Assembly: GCF_013403245.1 (NCBI RefSeq)
Contig: NZ_JACBNQ010000001.1
Location: 434,001 to 498,000, forward strand
Reading direction: 5' to 3'
From: Sedimentibacter hydroxybenzoicus DSM 7310
GTDB taxonomy: Bacteria > Bacillota > Clostridia > Tissierellales > Sedimentibacteraceae
DNA: 64,000 bases
Shown: piece after piece, positions 34,588 to 43,772 of the stretch
How positions within the stretch are numbered: the stretch's first letter is position 1
How the letters are laid out: each line of letters starts with the position of its first letter
Position numbers and translations under genes: made by a program
Notes under the pieces: generated by a model
What the model saw: only the letters and a program-made list of their open reading frames with translations
Told to the model about the DNA's origin: nothing
Database searches by the model: none

Positions 34588-35733
34588 ATGATTAAACAAT
34601 TCAGATTCGGTTCACCTGTACCAATTTATTTTGGTGAAAATTGTGTCAAGAATAATGGTGGGGTATTTAAGGGAAGTGGAAATAAGGGGTTCATAATTAC
34701 CAGCAAGTTTATTGCAGGATATAAAAACCTTGCACTTGCGGAAACGGAAGAAGCACTTAAGAGCGAAAATATCGAATATGCCGTAAACGATGAGGTTATA
34801 GAAAATCCTACAGTGGAAAATGTTGCACATATAACTGAAGCCGTGAGAAAGTTTAACCCTGACTTTATCGTTGCAGTAGGAGGAGGTTCTGTAATAGACG
34901 CCGCCAAGGCAGTGAGTTGTCTGTTACCGCATGAGGGCGAAGATCCATACAAGGTATTTTTCGGAGAGTGGGTCTCATATGGAAGTACAAAAAATGAATG
35001 CAGTATTCCTGTGTTCTCTATCCCGACAACTGCCGGAACAGGCGCTGAGGTAACGGGAAATGCTGTTCTGACAAGAGCAGATACAGATACTAAGCTTACT
35101 ACTGCTCAATTCCTGGTATCTGAAGCAGCATTCCTTGATGCGAGATATATTAAGGAATCACCTTACTTCTTGTTAGATACAGGTGCAATGGATGCACTTG
35201 CACATGGAATGGAGACATATGTAAATGTAAAAAGCAGTTATTTAAATCGTGCGGTTGCAGAAATAGGCTTCAAGCTTTTTTCCGAGTTTAAGGACAAACT
35301 TCTTAATAAGACTATGGATGGTGAGGACTATGAAAGAATGATGTTAGCGTCAACTGTTCAGGGTATGGCATTTATGCAGGCAGGAACAACATTGCCTCAT
35401 GGAATGAGCTATCCTTTAAGTCATCACAAGGGAGTTAATCATGGACTGGGATGCGCTATATTTTTGGGTGAATACATTCGCTCATTTAAGGATCGTTCTA
35501 TTGTTCAGCCGATTGTGGAAATGTGTGGATTCAGAACTGTTGAAGAGTTTGCCGAATATGTAAAAACAATTACAAACCGTGATGTGAATATAGAGGTTTC
35601 CGAAAAGGAACTCAGTGATTGGGCTGACGAATTTGCATCTCTTGATTTTCGTTTGGCACGCCATCCGGAGCCAATAAACCGTGATGAAATATACAGAATA
35701 TATCGTGATTCCCTGGCGGATTATATTAAATAA
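34588..35733 (+). CDS. iron-containing alcohol dehydrogenase
   Basis: The 381-residue protein belongs to the group III (Fe-ADH) family. It has the NAD-binding GGGSVIDAAKAVS and the family blocks IPTTAGTGAEVTGNAV and DALAHGMETYV. The four metal ligands are visible: Asp in FLDARYI, His in ALAHGME, His in LPHGMSYPLSH and His in VNHGLG. It would interconvert an aldehyde (or ketone) and an alcohol with NAD(P)H. It is followed 27 bases later by an organic-anion permease, so the substrate may be a semialdehyde/hydroxy-acid pair, as in 4-hydroxybutyrate metabolism (inference). Confidence 0.88.
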   Translation: MIKQFRFGSPVPIYFGENCVKNNGGVFKGSGNKGFIITSKFIAGYKNLALAETEEALKSENIEYAVNDEVIENPTVENVAHITEAVRKFNPDFIVAVGGGSVIDAAKAVSCLLPHEGEDPYKVFFGEWVSYGSTKNECSIPVFSIPTTAGTGAEVTGNAVLTRADTDTKLTTAQFLVSEAAFLDARYIKESPYFLLDTGAMDALAHGMETYVNVKSSYLNRAVAEIGFKLFSEFKDKLLNKTMDGEDYERMMLASTVQGMAFMQAGTTLPHGMSYPLSHHKGVNHGLGCAIFLGEYIRSFKDRSIVQPIVEMCGFRTVEEFAEYVKTITNRDVNIEVSEKELSDWADEFASLDFRLARHPEPINRDEIYRIYRDSLADYIK

Positions 35734-35760
35734 AAAAAAGAAGGAAGAGAGGATTAATTC

Positions 35761-37032
35761 ATGGCTCAAAGTACAATAGCAATAATAATACTTGTTGTGG
35801 CAATGATTCTTTATGGGATTCCGAAGATGCCGTTATCTGTTACAACGATCCTGGCAATGCTCTTTATGGCAATGTTTGGAATCATCGACTACAACACTGC
35901 CTATTCAGGATTTGGAAACAGTGTAATTTTCCTTATTGCGGGACTGATGGTTGTCGGGCAGGCAACAGTAACGACAGGCCTTGCACAGAAATTTGGAAAT
36001 GTTCTGACAAAAACAAAGGCCGGAAATAACGAAAAAGCTTTCATTGCAATTCTATTTATCGTATCAGCTTTTGCATCGGCATTTGTAAATGCATCATTGA
36101 CGGTGGCAATTCTATTCCCTATCATTGATGCAGTTGTAATGCAATCCAATGGAAAAATAAGCAGAAAAGGTACTTATATGGTACTGGGAATCTCGTCTGT
36201 TTTAGGTAATAACCTGCTGACAATTGGCGCAACATCAATGCTTACAGCGGTAAGTATACTTGCAGAAAACGGGTACGGCGAAATGAGTTTGTTTACTCCA
36301 TTCATCGTGAATGCACCTGCTGTGCTGGTAGTTTTCCTCATGTATGTTACTGTCGGAAAAAAATTACAGGACAAATGGTTTGATTTTGAAGAGGTACCGA
36401 TTGCATCCGGAGCGTCCAAGCAAGACAATAATGCAGAACACCCAGTCTGGAAACAGGCTTTAGTTGGAATTGTGCTCGTCGTTGTAATCATAGCATTGAT
36501 TATGGGTGTGAACTATGGAATGGCAGCATTGATGGGTGCGAGCGTTCTGATGATAACGGGATGTATCAGCGAAAAACAAGCATTCAGCAGCATCAGCTGG
36601 GGTACCGTAATCGTTGTTGCGGGAGCAATCGGCTTTTCTAAAGGGATTCAAGCGAGTGGTGCAGGGGACGTTATTGCAAACTTCTTTATGCAAATTTCAG
36701 GACCACTTGGACAAAGTGGTATCGGAATGTGTATAATTATATTCTTTGTTTCATCGCTCATATCCAATGTTATGTCCGACAATGCCACCGTTGCGATTGT
36801 ACTGCCGATAGCAATGTCCATCGCGCATGCAATGGGACTGAATCCCACACCGCTATTCTTAGCAGCATGCTCAGGTACGAAAGTAGGAATTGCAACACCA
36901 ATTTCTGTAGCACCAATGACACAAATCGGGGTTGCCGGATATAGATTCAAAGACTATTTAAAAATGGGTGGTCTTGTAAATGTTATCTGTATGATTATAA
37001 CTTGTATAATGATAGCAATCGTATATTACTAA
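35761..37032 (+). CDS. SLC13-type anion permease, paralogue of 32139-33410
   Basis: The 423-residue membrane protein is the same length as the permease at 32139 and starts almost identically (AQSTIAIIILVVAMILYGIP). The two conserved loops are GNNLLTIGATSMLTAVSIL and ISNVMSDNATVAIVLPIA, with IATPISVAPMTQIG near the end. It sits between the alcohol dehydrogenase and the flavoenzyme, with small gaps, and likely brings in the substrate of these enzymes. From here to about 39060 the DNA looks more GC-rich than the surroundings and uses CAA almost only for Gln, which may point to transfer. Confidence 0.83.
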   Translation: MAQSTIAIIILVVAMILYGIPKMPLSVTTILAMLFMAMFGIIDYNTAYSGFGNSVIFLIAGLMVVGQATVTTGLAQKFGNVLTKTKAGNNEKAFIAILFIVSAFASAFVNASLTVAILFPIIDAVVMQSNGKISRKGTYMVLGISSVLGNNLLTIGATSMLTAVSILAENGYGEMSLFTPFIVNAPAVLVVFLMYVTVGKKLQDKWFDFEEVPIASGASKQDNNAEHPVWKQALVGIVLVVVIIALIMGVNYGMAALMGASVLMITGCISEKQAFSSISWGTVIVVAGAIGFSKGIQASGAGDVIANFFMQISGPLGQSGIGMCIIIFFVSSLISNVMSDNATVAIVLPIAMSIAHAMGLNPTPLFLAACSGTKVGIATPISVAPMTQIGVAGYRFKDYLKMGGLVNVICMIITCIMIAIVYY

Positions 37033-37075
37033 TCGGAACAGCAGAATGATAGAACAATTTTTCAGGAGGAACATA

Positions 37076-39061
37076 ATGAGTTACAAATATGAACATTTGA
37101 TGGAACCAATCAAAATCGGGAGCATTACAGTAAAAAACAGATATGCCGTTGGTCCGATGGGTGGAAGACATTTCATCTATGGAACAAAAGGAGAATACAG
37201 CGAAAACGGAATTGACTATTTTGTAGACAGAGCAAGAGGTGGATTTGGTCTTATCGTGACAGGATCAAATGTTGCGGATTTAACGGTTGACCCTTTTGAT
37301 CCAATCAACGGAAACCCTAATCCGATGTATGCAAAAACGATCTTTAGTCATGGTGCACGAACGATGGTTGAAAGAATTCATACGTATGGAAGCAAAATAT
37401 TCATGCAAATTTCTATGGGACCGGGTCGGATGAGAGACGGAAAAACACCTTCAAGTATTCCTTATTACAAGCAACCGGACAAAATGACAACAGAGCTGAC
37501 AAAAGAAGAAATCGAAACAAAAATCGATGCGATGATTCGTATTGCACAATTTGCACAAACCTGTGGATATGATGGCGTTGAGATTCATGGGATGCACTGG
37601 GGGTATCTGCTTGATCAGTTTGCAATGGCATATACCAACAAACGTACAGATGAATACGGGGGAGATTTAGACGGACGGCTTACTGTAATTCGCAAAATTA
37701 TCCGAGGGGTCAAAGAAGCATGCGGAGAGAATTTTCCTGTATCTGTCAGAATGTGTATGAAAACATTTATGGCTGATTACAACGAATCTTCACTCACAGG
37801 AGAAGAAGAGGTAGGCAGAACGATAGAAGAAGCTGTTGAAATTGCAAAACGATTTGAGCAATATGGTGTAGATTTGATGAATGTAAACTCCGGGACATAT
37901 GATTCTTTCTATTACTGTGTATCTCCATACTACATGCCGTACGGATACAACATTGATTTGGCAAAACAATTGAAAGATGCTGTGAATATACCAATATTTG
38001 TTGCGGGAGAAATGGACGATCCGGATCTGTGCGAAAAAGCAATCGCAGAAGGAAAAATTGACGGTGTTACAATCGCACGTGCATCTCTCGTAGATGGACA
38101 TTACCCTAAAAAGGTTGCAGAAGGCAAGACTGAAAGCATCAGACCATGTATAAGATGTACCAACTGTATTGACAGTACACTGGCAGGCGGAGTACCTATG
38201 TGTTCAGCAAATCCGGCGGCGATGAGAGAATTGAATTACGGTGTGCCAAAAGCACTGATAACAAAGAAAGTAATCATAGTCGGCGGCGGTGTCGCAGGAA
38301 TGGAAGCAGCTCGTACTGCAAAAATTGCAGGACATGATGTAGAAATCTACGAAAAAAGCAATATGATGGGTGGTCATTTAAATGAAGCCGGAAACCATCC
38401 GTTCAAAGACAGCGTTGCAAAATTGAACAAATGGTATCAAAGAGAAATGGATGTTTTAGGAATTACCGTACATCTGAATACCGAAATGACAGCGGAAGAT
38501 ATCAAAAAATCAGGTGCAGACGTTGCGATACTCGCCGTTGGGTCTGATCACTTTGTGCCGCCGATTCCAGGATACGATCACGCAAAATCTGTAGAATGCT
38601 ATGATGCATTGATGGATAAAGTGGAGCTCGGACAAAAAGTTGTAATCGTCGGGGGCGGACTGACCGGAAGTGAGCTGGCATATGAACTTGCTGCATTCAA
38701 AAAGAAAGATGTAACGATTGTCGAAGCATTAGATAATATCCTATCAGCCGGGACACCGATCCAAAAATCTGTAAAAATGATGCTTACAGATCTTATCGAT
38801 AATGTTAGTATCAATATACAAACCAAACATAAGATTGCTGCTGTAACGGATGATGGAGCTGTGGTATTGGATCAAAGTGGCAAAGAGCATCTGATTGAGG
38901 CTGACAATGTAATTTTCGCAATAGGTCTCAGACCGAAAAAATCAATAGCCAAGGATCTGTTGGGAACAGGAATAGAAGTTTATGAAGTAGGAGACGGTAC
39001 GGGGGTAGGAAATATTCGTACTGCTACTGCGGAGGCTTATCAGGTTGCAAGAAAATTATAA
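37076..39061 (+). CDS. Old-Yellow-Enzyme-type Fe-S flavoenzyme (2-enoate/dienoyl-CoA reductase family)
   Basis: The 661-residue protein has an N-terminal FMN TIM barrel (about 1-350) with NKRTDEYGGDLDGR. A 4Fe-4S site follows (CIRCTNC, then PMCSANP; spacing C-x2-C-x2-C-x11-C). The C-terminal part binds FAD/NAD(P)H through VIIVGGGVAGMEAA and VVIVGGGLTGSELA. This is the layout of 2,4-dienoyl-CoA reductase, 2-enoate reductase and BaiCD/FldZ. The first Fe-S spacing is one residue shorter than the C-x3-C common in FadH. It probably reduces an activated C=C bond during anaerobic metabolism. AGGAGG precedes the ATG at 37076. Confidence 0.87.
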   Translation: MSYKYEHLMEPIKIGSITVKNRYAVGPMGGRHFIYGTKGEYSENGIDYFVDRARGGFGLIVTGSNVADLTVDPFDPINGNPNPMYAKTIFSHGARTMVERIHTYGSKIFMQISMGPGRMRDGKTPSSIPYYKQPDKMTTELTKEEIETKIDAMIRIAQFAQTCGYDGVEIHGMHWGYLLDQFAMAYTNKRTDEYGGDLDGRLTVIRKIIRGVKEACGENFPVSVRMCMKTFMADYNESSLTGEEEVGRTIEEAVEIAKRFEQYGVDLMNVNSGTYDSFYYCVSPYYMPYGYNIDLAKQLKDAVNIPIFVAGEMDDPDLCEKAIAEGKIDGVTIARASLVDGHYPKKVAEGKTESIRPCIRCTNCIDSTLAGGVPMCSANPAAMRELNYGVPKALITKKVIIVGGGVAGMEAARTAKIAGHDVEIYEKSNMMGGHLNEAGNHPFKDSVAKLNKWYQREMDVLGITVHLNTEMTAEDIKKSGADVAILAVGSDHFVPPIPGYDHAKSVECYDALMDKVELGQKVVIVGGGLTGSELAYELAAFKKKDVTIVEALDNILSAGTPIQKSVKMMLTDLIDNVSINIQTKHKIAAVTDDGAVVLDQSGKEHLIEADNVIFAIGLRPKKSIAKDLLGTGIEVYEVGDGTGVGNIRTATAEAYQVARKL

Positions 39062-39079
39062 TATAATCAGATAGGTAAT

Positions 39080-39122
39080 AATAGAAGGTTCATATCCCTT
39101 GCCGGGAACAGAGCCTTCTATT
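39080..39122 (+). terminator. hairpin after the flavoenzyme gene
   Basis: AATAGAAGG pairs with CCTTCTATT. It is 18 bases after the stop and lacks a good T-run, so it is a weak terminator. Confidence 0.45.
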
Positions 39123-39234
39123 GCATAAAATGATGCTTTTCAGGTATATACCCGTATGCAATATAAGCATTGTACATAATTAAATATGTTTTGTATAATG
39201 ATAGCTATAAAAGTGTAAGAAATGAGGATGAGAC

Positions 39235-39804
39235 ATGGAATTAAAAGATTTTTTGGAGCATTTGAATAATGGGCTGTCTGTTACCGGCGGGTCGGAAATC
39301 CATCTTTTTATGCATAAAGTAAGTCAGGAGGCATTGCGTATTACAGCTGAATTAAATAATTCATACCGTACTCAGGAGGAAGTACGCAGCTTGATGTCAG
39401 AGTTGATTGGAAAACCTGTGGATGAGTCATTTGCTATGTTTCCGCCATTTTATACTGATTGCGGGAAAAATATTTCAATTGGAAAAAATGTATTCATAAA
39501 CTCGGGGTGCAGGTTTCAGGATCAAGGCGGAATTACAATTGGTGACGGCTCACTGATTGGACATAATGTGGTCATGGCTACCTTAAATCATGATCTTTCA
39601 CCGGATAAACGCAGAGATATGCATCCTGCTCCCATTGTAATAGGGAAAAGTGTGTGGATTGGTGCAAATGCTACCATTCTTGCAGGAGTAAGCATAGGAG
39701 ACGGTGCTGTTATTGCAGCCGGTGCTGTGGTAACAAAGGATGTTCAGTCAAATACGGTGGTAGGAGGAGTTCCTGCCAGACTAATCAAGAAAATTGAAGA
39801 ATAA
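39235..39804 (+). CDS. sugar O-acetyltransferase (maltose/galactoside type)
   Basis: The 189-residue protein has an N-terminal helical cap and a left-handed beta-helix of hexapeptide repeats ([33 protein letters not shown]). The active His lies in ATLNHDLS. The C-terminal block is [20 protein letters not shown], then PARLIKKI. It transfers acetyl from acetyl-CoA to a sugar or xenobiotic hydroxyl. It has its own start with a GAGG-like site and ends at a shared terminator. Confidence 0.85.
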   Translation: MELKDFLEHLNNGLSVTGGSEIHLFMHKVSQEALRITAELNNSYRTQEEVRSLMSELIGKPVDESFAMFPPFYTDCGKNISIGKNVFINSGCRFQDQGGITIGDGSLIGHNVVMATLNHDLSPDKRRDMHPAPIVIGKSVWIGANATILAGVSIGDGAVIAAGAVVTKDVQSNTVVGGVPARLIKKIEE

Positions 39805-39822
39805 AAACAACTAAATAATATT

Positions 39823-39865
39823 ATTAAAGCCGGATTACGCAGATGCTGCATAATCCGGCTTTAAT
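39823..39865. terminator. bidirectional terminator between convergent genes
   Basis: ATTAAAGCCGGATTA and TAATCCGGCTTTAAT form a perfect 15-base stem. The loop region (CGCAGATGCTGCA) and GC core closely match the hairpin at 29481-29514. Confidence 0.8.
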
Positions 39866-39866
39866 A

Positions 39867-40841
39867 TCATTTTAAATTTTCGGTAAAAAATTTCTCGATT
39901 TTGTCAAATGGAATTATGTCTGCCTGATCATACAAATCAGTATGGGATGCTCCCGGGATAATCACCAATTCCTTGTTACCACCTGTCAGCTTTTCAAAGG
40001 CATCCTTGCTGAAGTAACAGGAATGTGCCTTATCCCCGTGAATAAGCAGGACTGCACTGCGTATTTCACTGCTGTACTGTAAAATAGGCATATTCAGAAA
40101 TGATAAGCTTGAGGTAATGTTCCAGCCGTCATTTGAATTCAGGGATCTCTTGTGATATCCGCGAGGGGTCTTATAGTAATCATAATAATCCTTTACAAAT
40201 TCAGGTGCATCCTCCGGCAGAGGGTCAACAACACCACCGGCTCTTGCATAATCTCCGTTTTTATAGTCAACAATTCTCTGTGCATTCAGCACTTTGCGCT
40301 TTTCATATCGTGCATCTTTACTGTCTTCTGCATCGAAATATCCCTTTGCATTTACGCGTGTCATATCATACATGGTTGAAGCAACAGTTGCCTTGATTCT
40401 GGTATCAATAGCTGCGGCATTTAACGCCATGCCGCCCCAGCCGCATATACCTACAATTCCGATTTTTTCCGGATCAACATTGTCCTGGACAGACAAAAAA
40501 TCTACAGCTGCCTGAAAATCCTCTGTATTGATGTCAGGTGAAGCTACGTATCTTGGATTTCCGCCGCTTTCGCCTGTGAATGAAGGGTCAAAGGCAATCG
40601 TCAGGAACCCTCTTTCTGCCAGAGCTTGTGCGTATAAACCGGAGGATTGTTCCTTTACTGCCCCAAATGGTCCGCTTACTGCGATAGCAGACAGTCTTCC
40701 TGCTGCATTCTTAGGCACATATAAATCGGCAGCCAATGTTATGCCATAGCGATTATGAAAAGTAATTTTACGATGATTAACATTAACACTTTTATGGAAT
40801 GTTTTATCCCACTCTTCAATTAAGTTCAATTTTTCTTCCAT
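39867..40841 (-). CDS. alpha/beta hydrolase (dienelactone-hydrolase-like)
   Basis: The 324-residue protein has an alpha/beta hydrolase core. The oxyanion region is SGPFGAVKEQSSGLYAQ. The nucleophile elbow reads GICGWGG, where Cys replaces the usual Ser, as in dienelactone hydrolases. The acid lies in LIHGDKAHSC and the His in GASHTDLYD. It has no signal peptide. Relatives are annotated as YcjY-like hydrolases or peptidases; the substrate is unknown. It is convergent with the acetyltransferase, and GGAG precedes the ATG. Confidence 0.78.
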   Translation of the reverse strand: MEEKLNLIEEWDKTFHKSVNVNHRKITFHNRYGITLAADLYVPKNAAGRLSAIAVSGPFGAVKEQSSGLYAQALAERGFLTIAFDPSFTGESGGNPRYVASPDINTEDFQAAVDFLSVQDNVDPEKIGIVGICGWGGMALNAAAIDTRIKATVASTMYDMTRVNAKGYFDAEDSKDARYEKRKVLNAQRIVDYKNGDYARAGGVVDPLPEDAPEFVKDYYDYYKTPRGYHKRSLNSNDGWNITSSLSFLNMPILQYSSEIRSAVLLIHGDKAHSCYFSKDAFEKLTGGNKELVIIPGASHTDLYDQADIIPFDKIEKFFTENLK

Positions 40842-40991
40842 TTTTAAATTCTCCTTATTTTTGATGTTTCCATTATATTATTTAAATTTAAATATGTAAA
40901 ATGCTTATATTTAATTTTAAAATATGCCTCAAATGTATAATGGACGAAGGGCAACAGCATATAATGCCTTTTAGATATTATATAAGAAGAA

Positions 40992-41026
40992 AGGTCAGTA
41001 CGTTTATTTGACGTACTGACCTCTTT
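40992..41026. terminator. orphan hairpin upstream of the IS element
   Basis: AGGTCAGTACGT pairs perfectly with ACGTACTGACCT, followed by CTCTTTGT. No gene ends here. The stretch 40842-41040 otherwise holds only AT-rich upstream sequence of the hydrolase gene. The hairpin may be left from a gene lost when the IS arrived. Confidence 0.5.
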
Positions 41027-41029
41027 GTA

Positions 41030-41755
41030 AACAACAATAAACCCCCGGCTCTGCCGGGGGAGCCAAAAAGCTTTAGCTTCAAGTAGAAAAAGAAAACCTC
41101 CAATGTTAAAATAATGTAGGTATGCCAACCACATTAGAAACAGAGGAGGATCCAATTGGATAAGAATACTTTATCACACACAACATGGGAATGTAAATAC
41201 CATTTAATATTTGCACCAAAGTACAGAAGACAAGTGATATATGGAAAAATAAAAACAGATTTAGGAAAAATATTAAGAGAACGGTGTGAAAGAAAAGGAA
41301 TAGAAATAATCGAAGCAGAGTTATGCAAAGACCATGTACATATGCTTGTAAGAATACCACCAAAATACAGCGTATCAGAAATAATGGGATATCTGAAAGG
41401 GAAGAGTTCTTTGATGATATTTGATAGACATGCCAACCTAAAATATAAATATGGGAATAGGCATTTCTGGTGCAGAGGATATTATGTAGATACAGTGGGG
41501 AAAAATGCAAAGAAGATAGAAGAATACATAAGGAACCAATTGCATGAAGATATAGCAAATGATCAAATAAGTTTGAAAGAGTACATGGACCCGTTTACGG
41601 GTGAGCAGGCAAATAAAAGCAAATAACCAACCGCTTTAGCGGTAGCGAGTAAATACATGCGGTTGGCAAACTATTCAGTGAGCCTTAAGGCTCAAGCAGG
41701 TACCATGCCCTTATAGGGCAAGAGCAAACCACCGGCTGAGCCGGTGGTCATGATT
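41030..41755 (+). mobile_element. IS200/IS605-family insertion sequence (TnpA only)
   Basis: The element is about 0.7 kb, the IS200 size. Its ends are marked by GC-rich subterminal hairpins: CCCCCGGC-TCT-GCCGGGGG (41042-41060) on the left and ACCACCGGC/GCCGGTGGT (41728-41748) on the right. There are no terminal inverted repeats, as expected for HUH transposition. Only tnpA is present; no tnpB/IscB. The right part holds further small hairpins (CCGCTTTAGCGG, GAGCCTTAAGGCTC, GCCCTTATAGGGC). The exact cleavage points are not determined. Confidence 0.75.
41156..41626 (+). CDS. tnpA: IS200/IS605 family transposase TnpA
   Basis: The 156-residue protein is a complete Y1 HUH single-strand transposase. 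The family start block CKYHLIFAPKYRR, the metal-binding DHVHML and the catalytic Tyr in GYYVDTVGKN are all present. It starts at a TTG codon behind GAGGAGG. Nothing looks broken, so the element may still be active. The C-terminal tail (after the catalytic Tyr helix) is a little longer than in the shortest IS200 TnpA. Confidence 0.92.
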   Translation: MDKNTLSHTTWECKYHLIFAPKYRRQVIYGKIKTDLGKILRERCERKGIEIIEAELCKDHVHMLVRIPPKYSVSEIMGYLKGKSSLMIFDRHANLKYKYGNRHFWCRGYYVDTVGKNAKKIEEYIRNQLHEDIANDQISLKEYMDPFTGEQANKSK

Positions 41756-41780
41756 TATCACTCTTTCAACAGGTCTGTAA

Positions 41781-42965
41781 CTATGTGGAAAGTAAACTTT
41801 CTACAAACTGACGTGCTGTTCTCCCGGAGCGTCCGCCACGTTCCATAGCATAGCGCTCAGCAAGTAAATCAATGTTTTCCACATTGCTGATTTTATACTG
41901 TTTTATGAGGGAATGGATAATCTGCAAATATTTGTCTTTATCAGGTTTAGTAAACAAGACAGAGAGTCCGAAACGATCTGATAATGATGTTTGCTCTTGA
42001 ATTGTTTCATTCCGATGTATATCACTTCCTTCACGGTCTTCAAATTTTTCATTAATTAAATGTCTGCGATTACTTGTAGTGTAGATTATTACGTTAGAGG
42101 TTCTGACAGAAACCGACCCCTCCAATATGGCTTTTAAAGCACCAATTTCTTCATTATGATTTAAAAATGATAAATCATCAATAAATAAAATGAATTTTAA
42201 AGGATTATCGGCAAGCTGTTCAATTATATCCGGTATTTTGAGCAAATCTGCTTTTCTGACTTCAATCATCCGTAAACCTCGGTTTGAAAATTCATTGACA
42301 ACAGCCTTAACTGTCGAAGATTTACCCGTTCCGGCATCACCATATAAAAGAGTATTTGCGGCAGGCTTATTTTCTATAAAGGCAATTGTGTTGTCTGTTA
42401 TTTTTTTTCGCTCTCTTTCATACCCTGTAAGATTTGAAAGGCTGACGCTGTCAGGATACTTTACAGGCACAATTTTTTCTTTACTGTATGTAAACATTGT
42501 ATAATTTGCATAGATACCATATCCCAACGAAAACAAGTTGTTTATCCGTTCTTTATACATTTTATTAAAATCATATTCTGCATTTGTTTCCCATTCAGGT
42601 AAAAAAATATCATACTTAATTTCATTTTTGATATCCTGGGATGTTAGTTGCGAAATTGTCTGCAATGTTTTAAGTTCGTGTTCAAGTGTTTGCTTCAGCA
42701 TAGGTGAAATGATTTGTTTATTTGAACATTTACGTATATATGTGTTTTCATCAAAAGCTATAAGCTGCCAAACATATTCAGTAAAATTCTCGCTTGATTG
42801 GAACAATAAATATGTGAAGCGGGAATACTTATCAATTTTTGAAGCAGTATCACTTTCGTTTGCATCTATCATTTCAATAAAGGCGTGTACAACCTGATCA
42901 TCTAATAATTTTCGAAAAATTGATAAAGATCTTGCCTTAAATCTTATTTCTTCTAAAAAAGCCAT
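41781..42965 (-). CDS. DUF815 family AAA-type ATP-binding protein
   Basis: The 394-residue protein has an N-terminal helical part (about 1-165) and a P-loop ATPase domain. Walker A is GDAGTGKSS, Walker B is LKFILFIDDLSFL, a sensor follows in IIYTTSNRRHL, and SDRFGLSVLFTKPDK is the DUF815 hallmark. The C-terminal ARQFVESL helix closes the AAA lid. The family is widespread, of unknown role, and often called a predicted ATPase. GGAGG precedes the ATG. The IS200 element ends just downstream of its stop. Confidence 0.83.
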   Translation of the reverse strand: MAFLEEIRFKARSLSIFRKLLDDQVVHAFIEMIDANESDTASKIDKYSRFTYLLFQSSENFTEYVWQLIAFDENTYIRKCSNKQIISPMLKQTLEHELKTLQTISQLTSQDIKNEIKYDIFLPEWETNAEYDFNKMYKERINNLFSLGYGIYANYTMFTYSKEKIVPVKYPDSVSLSNLTGYERERKKITDNTIAFIENKPAANTLLYGDAGTGKSSTVKAVVNEFSNRGLRMIEVRKADLLKIPDIIEQLADNPLKFILFIDDLSFLNHNEEIGALKAILEGSVSVRTSNVIIYTTSNRRHLINEKFEDREGSDIHRNETIQEQTSLSDRFGLSVLFTKPDKDKYLQIIHSLIKQYKISNVENIDLLAERYAMERGGRSGRTARQFVESLLST

Positions 42966-43069
42966 GTCCTACCTCCGGTTAAATTATCATGTATGATATC
43001 ACAATGTAAATAAGTTGTCAAACAGACATAGGAGCGGTTCTCACCGGCTGTAAAATAGGCAATTTTTAT

Positions 43070-43585
43070 TTACTGTTTCCTTACCAGCATCTTCAGTATT
43101 TCCGAAATATACATGGTATGAAAATCTTTGTTGGGATAATTTTTTTCTACAAGATTTTTTTCAATAAATGAATCGGGGTTAAATTCTTGAGCAAACATCT
43201 TTTTGCAGGTTATTATTATATCTGCTTCTTCAAAATACGGTATATTGTCGAAATGATTTAATGTTAAGGCTGTTTTGCTCATCTTATCTTCGTCTCTTCC
43301 GGAAACTGAACCGAGATAAGATAGCTCCTTTTTATACTTACTGTCAAAAAAGCATAAAGAAAATGTATCCGTACTGTCTATGAATTCCTTTGTGTATCTT
43401 TGGGGTCTTAAAACAATGTATGAAACATTTTTATGCCACATTACACCAAGTCCACCCCATGATGCAGTCATTGTATTTGCCTTATTATCTTTTTCTGCGG
43501 TTATGAGCATCCAGTCACTTCCTATCATTTGAAAGGCGCTTTTATTTAATTCCTCAGGCTTTATTTCAATATAATCTCTCAGCAT
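43070..43585 (-). CDS. flavin reductase family protein
   Basis: The 171-residue protein has the FMN-binding split barrel of the flavin-reductase-like family: LITAEKDNKANTMTASWGGLG, then RPQRYTKEFI and TFSLCFFD. Members use FMN as cofactor or substrate; in Clostridia they are usually cytoplasmic with unknown partners. GAGGAGG precedes the ATG. It is transcribed away from the LD-carboxypeptidase gene across a 187-base divergent region that holds a hairpin (ATATTGCT/AGCAATAT, 43706-43727). Confidence 0.83.
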   Translation of the reverse strand: MLRDYIEIKPEELNKSAFQMIGSDWMLITAEKDNKANTMTASWGGLGVMWHKNVSYIVLRPQRYTKEFIDSTDTFSLCFFDSKYKKELSYLGSVSGRDEDKMSKTALTLNHFDNIPYFEEADIIITCKKMFAQEFNPDSFIEKNLVEKNYPNKDFHTMYISEILKMLVRKQ

Positions 43586-43772
43586 TATTATCCTCCTCTA
43601 TTAATTCTATTGTATGTTAATTGTATCATATTATCATAATTATAAGCAAGCAGGAACAAAATATGTTATAATTCGTCTATATAATATTAAAGATTATTGT
43701 TTCTGATATTGCTTTTAGCAGCAATATGATTAATATATAATATAAAAATAAAATAATAAAGGGAGTGAAAAA

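Noticed and set aside
43706-43727. ATATTGCT/AGCAATAT hairpin in the divergent region between flavin reductase and LD-carboxypeptidase genes, considered as an operator.
   Set aside because: It is short and in AT-rich DNA, with no adjacent regulator gene, so it cannot be told from chance.
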